Source: CAYFTL01 sp964346145 | GTDB taxonomy: Bacteria; Bacillota; Clostridia; Christensenellales; Aristaeellaceae | Direction of reading: 5' to 3' | NCBI GenBank assembly: GCA_964346145.1 | Contig: CAYFTL010000029.1 | Location: 1-25,199 of the forward strand | DNA length: 25,199 nucleotides | In this document: piece after piece, positions 21,289-25,199 of the stretch | How the letters are laid out: every line of letters starts with the position of its first letter | How positions within the stretch are numbered: position 1 is the first letter of the stretch | Notes under the pieces: generated by a model | Told to the model about the DNA's origin: nothing | The model's database searches: none | Seen by the model: the letters and a program-made list of their open reading frames with translations, nothing else | Position numbers and translations under genes: made by a program

Positions 21289-23304
21289 TTAGTCTTCCAG
21301 CTGCAAAAACTCGCTGGACACATAACCCTGTAGCTCCACCGTTTTGATTTGATACCAGCCATCTTCGATTTGTCCGGTTATGATGACCCGCTGGCCGTTG
21401 AGCAGCACGCCGCGAATCGCTGCCGAGGTGGAAGGTTGCTCGCGCACGTTGAGCGTGGAACCTTTGCTTGCCAAAGCCACCTTGGCATATTGTTCGCCCT
21501 CCTGAAGCTCAGGAAGCGGCTGGGGCGTCGGTTGGGGCGTGGGCTGGGGACGCGCGCGCCCCACGTTTTTGCTGATCTGGTCAAGAGGCGGCAGGGGTTG
21601 AGTTTCCATCAGTTTGTGTTCCAGCGTCATGCCCGGATAATAAAAATTCAAAATTTGCTCGTAGTCCCAGCCGTGGGCGGAGGCCATTTGCTGGGCGCCG
21701 CGCTGGCTCATGCCTACACCGTGGCCGAAACGCCGCGCAACGATTTCGTAGGCTTGCAGTTGGGGTTTGGGGGTGGAAGTCGGCGCTTCGGTTGCCGCTA
21801 GGGCTTCGCCCGGTTGGGCTTGCGCGCTTTCCGTATCTTGAATATCAGCCTTTGTCTGCGCGACTTGCGCTGGCACAAATATTTTTTCTACGCTCATCAG
21901 CTCGTAATCGCTGGCGTTTATCTTAAGGCCGAAGCCGGGTTTGAGTTCGTCGTACACCGACAGATCCACGGTGACCTGAATATTTACCGGAGCAGGGGTG
22001 GGCTGCGGCGTGTCGGTGGGCTGCGGTGTGCCGGCGGGTTGAGCATCGGCAGAAAGCATTTTGACGCCCACATTTTCGGCCTGTAGAGCCGCGGAAGGCG
22101 TGCTCAGGCTAGCCTGCTGGGTTGCTTCCGGGGTGGGTTGCAGGGTAGGTGCCGGCGTGGGCAGGGGAAGCGCCTTTACGGTCAAGGCAAAGCGCATTTG
22201 GGTGTACATTTTGCATCCCTGGCTTTGGTGAAGCGGCGAATGGCCCTTGATATCGTCCACCGAAAGGATTTGTATATCCCTGGGTTCTGTGCTGAGTCCT
22301 TGGGCTTTTAGTTGATCGCCCATTTTGCTTTTTAAAAGAGCGGATAGATTTTTGTCCATTTGCTCGCCATCTACGGGCACGGTCAATCTGCGCACCTCGC
22401 TGGACGGGTTTTCTATATCGTAGGGATCGTCCACCATCTGTAGATACCCAAAATCGCCCTCGCCGCCCCAGATATCGGTGGCCAGTTCACTTTGTCCGCC
22501 GTTGCTGGCGGTAAAATAGCACTGGGCAAAATTGCCGTTGTACATGCCCACCACGCCGGCGGTTTCGTCCACGGCGGCGATGGCGTTTTCATAGTCCGGA
22601 TTGTAGCCTTTATACACCTGGTCGGCGGTGGAATCCACCACGTCGTAGCTTTTGGAGAAAGCCTTGCTGCGGCGATCCAGCGCATAGGTTCTGGCGGCCA
22701 CCGCCTGGGCTTTGAGCGCTTCCAGCGGGAAGGAGTCCGACATTTCGTAGGGCACTACGCCGTACAGGTACTCTTCCACATCGATGTGCAATATGGGTTC
22801 GATTTTTCCATTGGCTGCGTTCAGCTGTAGATCGCCCACAAACAGGTTTTTGCCGGCTTCGTGAATCCATATTCCACCGTCGACATCCGATTCATGGCGG
22901 GTAAAGGACACGCTTTTGCCCATGTTGATGGTCAAGCCGCCGCTGGTGAGCAGCAAGTTTTCTCCTTCAAGCGCCACCGAAATCTGGCTTCCGTCGGCAA
23001 AGCGAAAGCCCGAATCGCCTTCCACGCTGTAGCTTCCTTCTAAGGTTATGCCCAGCGCGGCAGGCTCTTTGAGTTGTGTGAGCAACACCCGCAGCGCACC
23101 GCTTTCAACGCTTTGGGACTCTTGATCTTCGGCTTGGTCGGCAGCGCCAACACCGCCGTTTGCCGCGGGGGGCGCCTGGGTGACCGGATCGGTTTTAGGA
23201 CCGGCGGTTGGCGTTGGGGCGGGCTCCGTGTGCCCACAGCTTGGCATAATCAATATACACAACGCCAAAACAAATAGACAGGTTCTTTTGAATTTGGTGT
23301 TCAT
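21289..23304 (-). CDS. SpoIID/LytB-domain lipoprotein with Pro/Thr linkers and C-terminal SH3 domain
   Basis: This is a 671-residue protein. The ATG at 23304 (MNTKFKRT) follows GAGGAGG by about 5 bases. The leader ends IMPSC (Cys23), a plausible but imperfect lipobox, so it is probably anchored outside the membrane. The SpoIID peptidoglycan-hydrolase region starts with YLYGVVPYEM (about 180-188; Glu187 matches the catalytic Glu of lytic transglycosylases), ALKAQAVAARTYAL, and ASNGGQSE (266-273). Its last conserved block, RRFGHGVGMSQRGAQQM (about 524-540), comes only after a long insert with two Pro/Thr-rich stretches (about 379-441 and 498-514). The tail, STLNVREQPSTSAAIRGVL onwards, is a bacterial SH3 domain. 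It probably cleaves or binds cell wall. The length and insert are unusual, since sporulation SpoIID is about half this size, so it is likely a vegetative paralogue. Confidence 0.92.
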   Translation of the reverse strand: MNTKFKRTCLFVLALCILIMPSCGHTEPAPTPTAGPKTDPVTQAPPAANGGVGAADQAEDQESQSVESGALRVLLTQLKEPAALGITLEGSYSVEGDSGFRFADGSQISVALEGENLLLTSGGLTINMGKSVSFTRHESDVDGGIWIHEAGKNLFVGDLQLNAANGKIEPILHIDVEEYLYGVVPYEMSDSFPLEALKAQAVAARTYALDRRSKAFSKSYDVVDSTADQVYKGYNPDYENAIAAVDETAGVVGMYNGNFAQCYFTASNGGQSELATDIWGGEGDFGYLQMVDDPYDIENPSSEVRRLTVPVDGEQMDKNLSALLKSKMGDQLKAQGLSTEPRDIQILSVDDIKGHSPLHQSQGCKMYTQMRFALTVKALPLPTPAPTLQPTPEATQQASLSTPSAALQAENVGVKMLSADAQPAGTPQPTDTPQPTPAPVNIQVTVDLSVYDELKPGFGLKINASDYELMSVEKIFVPAQVAQTKADIQDTESAQAQPGEALAATEAPTSTPKPQLQAYEIVARRFGHGVGMSQRGAQQMASAHGWDYEQILNFYYPGMTLEHKLMETQPLPPLDQISKNVGRARPQPTPQPTPQPLPELQEGEQYAKVALASKGSTLNVREQPSTSAAIRGVLLNGQRVIITGQIEDGWYQIKTVELQGYVSSEFLQLED

Positions 23305-23341
23305 AATTTCCTCCTCAATGTGGCGACAGGCCACCGACTTT

Positions 23342-23370
23342 AGAATACCATAATCCTGTTAATCTGGCAC
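23342..23370 (-). promoter_or_regulatory. Candidate promoter of the SpoIID-like / ABC-F / caspase-like unit
   Basis: On the minus strand TGGTATTCT is an extended -10, and GTGCCA (23365-23370) lies 17 bases upstream as a poor -35. The start codon at 23304 is about 38 bases downstream. Confidence 0.35.
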
Positions 23371-23488
23371 ATTTTTCCGACTTTATTTATGATATGTTCA
23401 CAAAAAACACATGTTTTGCATGTTTTATTGCATGATGAAGCACGCGTTGCAAACATAACCCATCAAGTTTATATGCTTTTAACATCAT

Positions 23489-23499
23489 TGCTATATAAT
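23489..23499 (+). promoter_or_regulatory. Promoter of the secreted two-repeat protein gene
   Basis: TGCTATATAAT contains both an extended -10 (TG-C-TATATA) and a perfect TATAAT (23494-23499). No good -35 is visible. The start codon is 37 bases downstream. The remaining 23305-23535 spacer holds no gene that I can support. Confidence 0.5.
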
Positions 23500-23535
23500 A
23501 ATTTCGATTATTGAGAAAAAGAGGTGTTTTATCGT

Positions 23536-24711
23536 ATGTCTAAATATTCACGCGTGGCCGCACTGGTGCTGGTGCTCTGCCTGCTAACGGCCGGTGCAGT
23601 TTTTGCCGAAGCGGAAAAACCTGCCGCAACCGAAGCGGTGGCTGAAGTCGCGACCGAGGGAAACGCAGCCGCTGCTGCCGCCCTTAGCGACGATCTGTAC
23701 AGCTTTCAAATTCAGCTTAACGGTGCAGTCTATGCGTTGCCCGGCACCCTAGCCGATTTTGAAGCCAACGGCTGGGCGTATGCCGAAGAGGCTGATGAGG
23801 AAATTAAGCCCAACCAGTACATATTTGGCATGAAGCTGAAAAACGGCGATGTGGAGATTAGCGCTTCCTTCATCAACTTTAGTCAGAACGTTGTCAAAGC
23901 GACCGAAGGGCACGTGGGCGGCCTAGACATTTCCAAGGATATTCTGGAAAACGGAGGCAGCGCGGTTCTGCCCAAGGGCATTGAACTGGGCAAAGCCACC
24001 AAAGAGGACGTCGTTAGTGCCTACGGCCAGCTCTCCGATTCTTACGATGGCGATTTATACGAAAAAATGACCTACAAAACCGATACCTACTCCACCATCG
24101 AACTGTACGTTTACAAAGAAAGCAAAGTTCTGGAAAAGATAGAGATACGCAATTTTGTGCCGACAGAACCGGTGGTCAGCGAAGTGAGCGATGAAGCGCC
24201 CGAGAGCGTGACCGCCTACCAGGCACCCACCGAATTGGGCACCGACCTTTTAAGCTTTGTTGTTGAATACGACGGCGCGCTGTATCGGCTGCCCGCCCCG
24301 GTAAAGGCCTTCGAGGAAAACGGCTGGGTCATTACCGAAGGTGCCGATGAGGCGGTTTCGGCCAAGAGCACTACCTTCATCGAGATGCGCAGCGCCAATA
24401 ACCAAGTGGGCCGATTCAGCGTGTACAACGATTCGGACAAGGCTGTATATCCGACAAACTGCTTGGTGACCTCGCTAAAGAGCAGCGCCTTTGATCCCGA
24501 TGTGGCCATCGAGCTGCCCGGCGGCATCACGCGAGAGAGCACCTTGGAAGAGTTTACCGCTGCTTACGCCGAAGTGGAATCCAAAACCGAGGAAAGTTCC
24601 TCCTTCGTATACTATACCTACGGCGACAGTTCGTTCAACGGCGTCACCATTTCTTACAATGTAAATGACAAGGCTATCACTACCATCGAAGTAGAGAAGG
24701 ATGCCCGCTAA
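23536..24711 (+). CDS. Secreted protein of unknown function with two tandem homologous domains
   Basis: This 391-residue protein starts at ATG 23536 (MSKYSRVAALVLV); the site AAAGAGGTG is about 10 bases upstream. A signal peptide of about 25 residues ends in FAEA, followed by a short Ala/Glu-rich linker. Two domains of about 150 residues follow. The first opens LYSFQIQLNGAVYALPGTLADFEANGW and the second LLSFVVEYDGALYRLPAPVKAFEENGW, split here only for reading: the shared pattern is a strand, LPxxxxxFExNGW, then an acidic patch. Both contain an LPKGIELGKATKEDV / LPGGITRESTLEEF motif about 90 residues later and end in beta strands. No catalytic motif or family name is recognised. It is monocistronic, with a terminator after it. 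Confidence 0.85.
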   Translation: MSKYSRVAALVLVLCLLTAGAVFAEAEKPAATEAVAEVATEGNAAAAAALSDDLYSFQIQLNGAVYALPGTLADFEANGWAYAEEADEEIKPNQYIFGMKLKNGDVEISASFINFSQNVVKATEGHVGGLDISKDILENGGSAVLPKGIELGKATKEDVVSAYGQLSDSYDGDLYEKMTYKTDTYSTIELYVYKESKVLEKIEIRNFVPTEPVVSEVSDEAPESVTAYQAPTELGTDLLSFVVEYDGALYRLPAPVKAFEENGWVITEGADEAVSAKSTTFIEMRSANNQVGRFSVYNDSDKAVYPTNCLVTSLKSSAFDPDVAIELPGGITRESTLEEFTAAYAEVESKTEESSSFVYYTYGDSSFNGVTISYNVNDKAITTIEVEKDAR

Positions 24712-24722
24712 CCAATTTTTTT

Positions 24723-24756
24723 AGCCACACGGCCACATGGGTCGTGTGGCTTTTTA
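24723..24756 (+). terminator. Terminator after the secreted two-repeat protein
   Basis: AGCCACACG (24723-24731) and CGTGTGGCT (24743-24751) form a 9-bp stem followed by TTTTATT. It ends the transcript of the gene at 23536. Confidence 0.9.
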
Positions 24757-24855
24757 TTAAGGGCTTGATCTGCGGCACACTTGCGCATCCTTCGGATCAT
24801 ATATTTTATGGTAGATTAAAATAAAACAAGAACTGGCTTCGGGTTTAAAAATCTA

Positions 24856-24884
24856 TAAAGAGTTGTATAATAATATGGTATAAT
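24856..24884 (+). promoter_or_regulatory. Promoter of the PH-domain gene
   Basis: TGGTATAAT (24876-24884) is a perfect extended -10; TAAAGA (24856-24861) sits 17 bases upstream as a weak -35. A second TATAAT lies at 24866-24871. The start codon is about 40 bases downstream. Confidence 0.6.
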
Positions 24885-24923
24885 AAGTGTCGGCAGGAAA
24901 CCTGAATAAAGGAGGTACGTACT

Positions 24924-25199
24924 ATGGAAGAAAAGCAAGCGCTAAACCCTCATGACCCCGTGTGGCAGGATAGAAAGCGTATTTTAGGCATGCCCATTAC
25001 GTTTACCAAATACATCATTACCCCAGACCGGTTGGTGCTCAACAAAGGGTTGTTGAACACCGAGACCGATGAAATTTTGCTCTACCGAATCATGGACATT
25101 AAGCAGACCCGCAGTCTATGGCAAAAAATCTTTGGCGTGGGCACGATCACCCTGTATTCTGCCGACAAGTCCCATGCTACCCTTAAGCTGGAAAACATT
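24924..25199 (+). CDS. PH-domain (bPH2/DUF304-like) protein, cut by the window edge
   Basis: The ATG at 24924 follows AAAGGAGG by about 8 bases and 92 codons are visible. After a polar N-terminus, KYIITPDRLVLNKGLLNTET and LLYRIMDIKQTRSLWQKIFG match the bacterial pleckstrin-like fold, in which a strand-turn-strand is followed by the D-I-x-x-T/S segment and VGTITLYSADK. No membrane segment is seen in the visible part, although full-length members often carry one or two. Its role is not known. The missing C-terminus limits the call. Confidence 0.8.
   Translation, partial: MEEKQALNPHDPVWQDRKRILGMPITFTKYIITPDRLVLNKGLLNTETDEILLYRIMDIKQTRSLWQKIFGVGTITLYSADKSHATLKLENI

Noticed and set aside
21540..22150. 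Repetitive CAGCCCACGCC-like DNA as a possible tandem repeat or CRISPR
   Set aside because: It encodes the Pro/Thr linkers of the SpoIID-like protein; units are irregular and there are no spacers.
1..25199. tRNA, rRNA, insertion sequence, phage or CRISPR elements
   Set aside because: No cloverleaf, conserved rRNA segment, transposase, integrase or regularly spaced repeat was recognised.

Overview
The window looks like chromosomal DNA from a low-to-mid GC Gram-positive bacterium, probably a clostridial member of the Bacillota. This is inferred from strong AGGAGG-type ribosome binding sites, SigA-like promoters, an Lpl/Ytc-type sugar ABC transporter without its own ATPase, a SpoIID/LytB-domain protein and a GrpB-family protein. 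No rRNA, tRNA, CRISPR array, insertion sequence or integrase was seen. Lineage cannot be fixed more precisely from this sequence alone.

Left flank (1-1720): a P-type ATPase fragment that breaks off in its GDGINDAP motif, a stretch without genes that holds a perfect inverted repeat, and a secreted protein made of two related halves.

Central block (1724-14937): a carbohydrate or sugar-acid catabolic locus. An AraC-type regulator is divergent from a URO-D-fold protein, and their shared 150-bp spacer carries overlapping promoters and a direct repeat that could be the operator. On the minus strand, facing the URO-D gene across a bidirectional terminator, lies a long run read from 12483 down to 3835: two ABC permeases, a solute-binding protein, a terminator-like hairpin, two Gfo/Idh/MocA oxidoreductases, mannonate dehydratase (uxuA) and fructuronate reductase (uxuB). 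A second AraC-type regulator is divergent from the permeases, and a second URO-D-fold gene with its own strong promoter follows it. The likely logic is that a sugar or sugar acid is imported, modified by the oxidoreductases and possibly the URO-D-like enzymes, and channelled through fructuronate and mannonate to 2-keto-3-deoxygluconate. Glucuronate isomerase, KDG kinase and KDPG aldolase are not in the window.

Right block (14938-25199): a GrpB-family gene faces a MATE exporter gene. Next, on the minus strand, is a likely three-gene unit: a SpoIID/LytB lipoprotein with an SH3 tail, a Uup-like ABC-F ATPase, and a secreted caspase-fold protein with an EF-hand. A secreted two-repeat protein and the start of a PH-domain protein end the window on the plus strand.

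The most interesting points are the two URO-D paralogues in which the His-x-Cys-Gly zinc motif of methylcobamide methyltransferases appears to be Asp-x-Asp-Gly, the secreted multidomain caspase homologue, and the compact regulatory spacer at 2504-2651.
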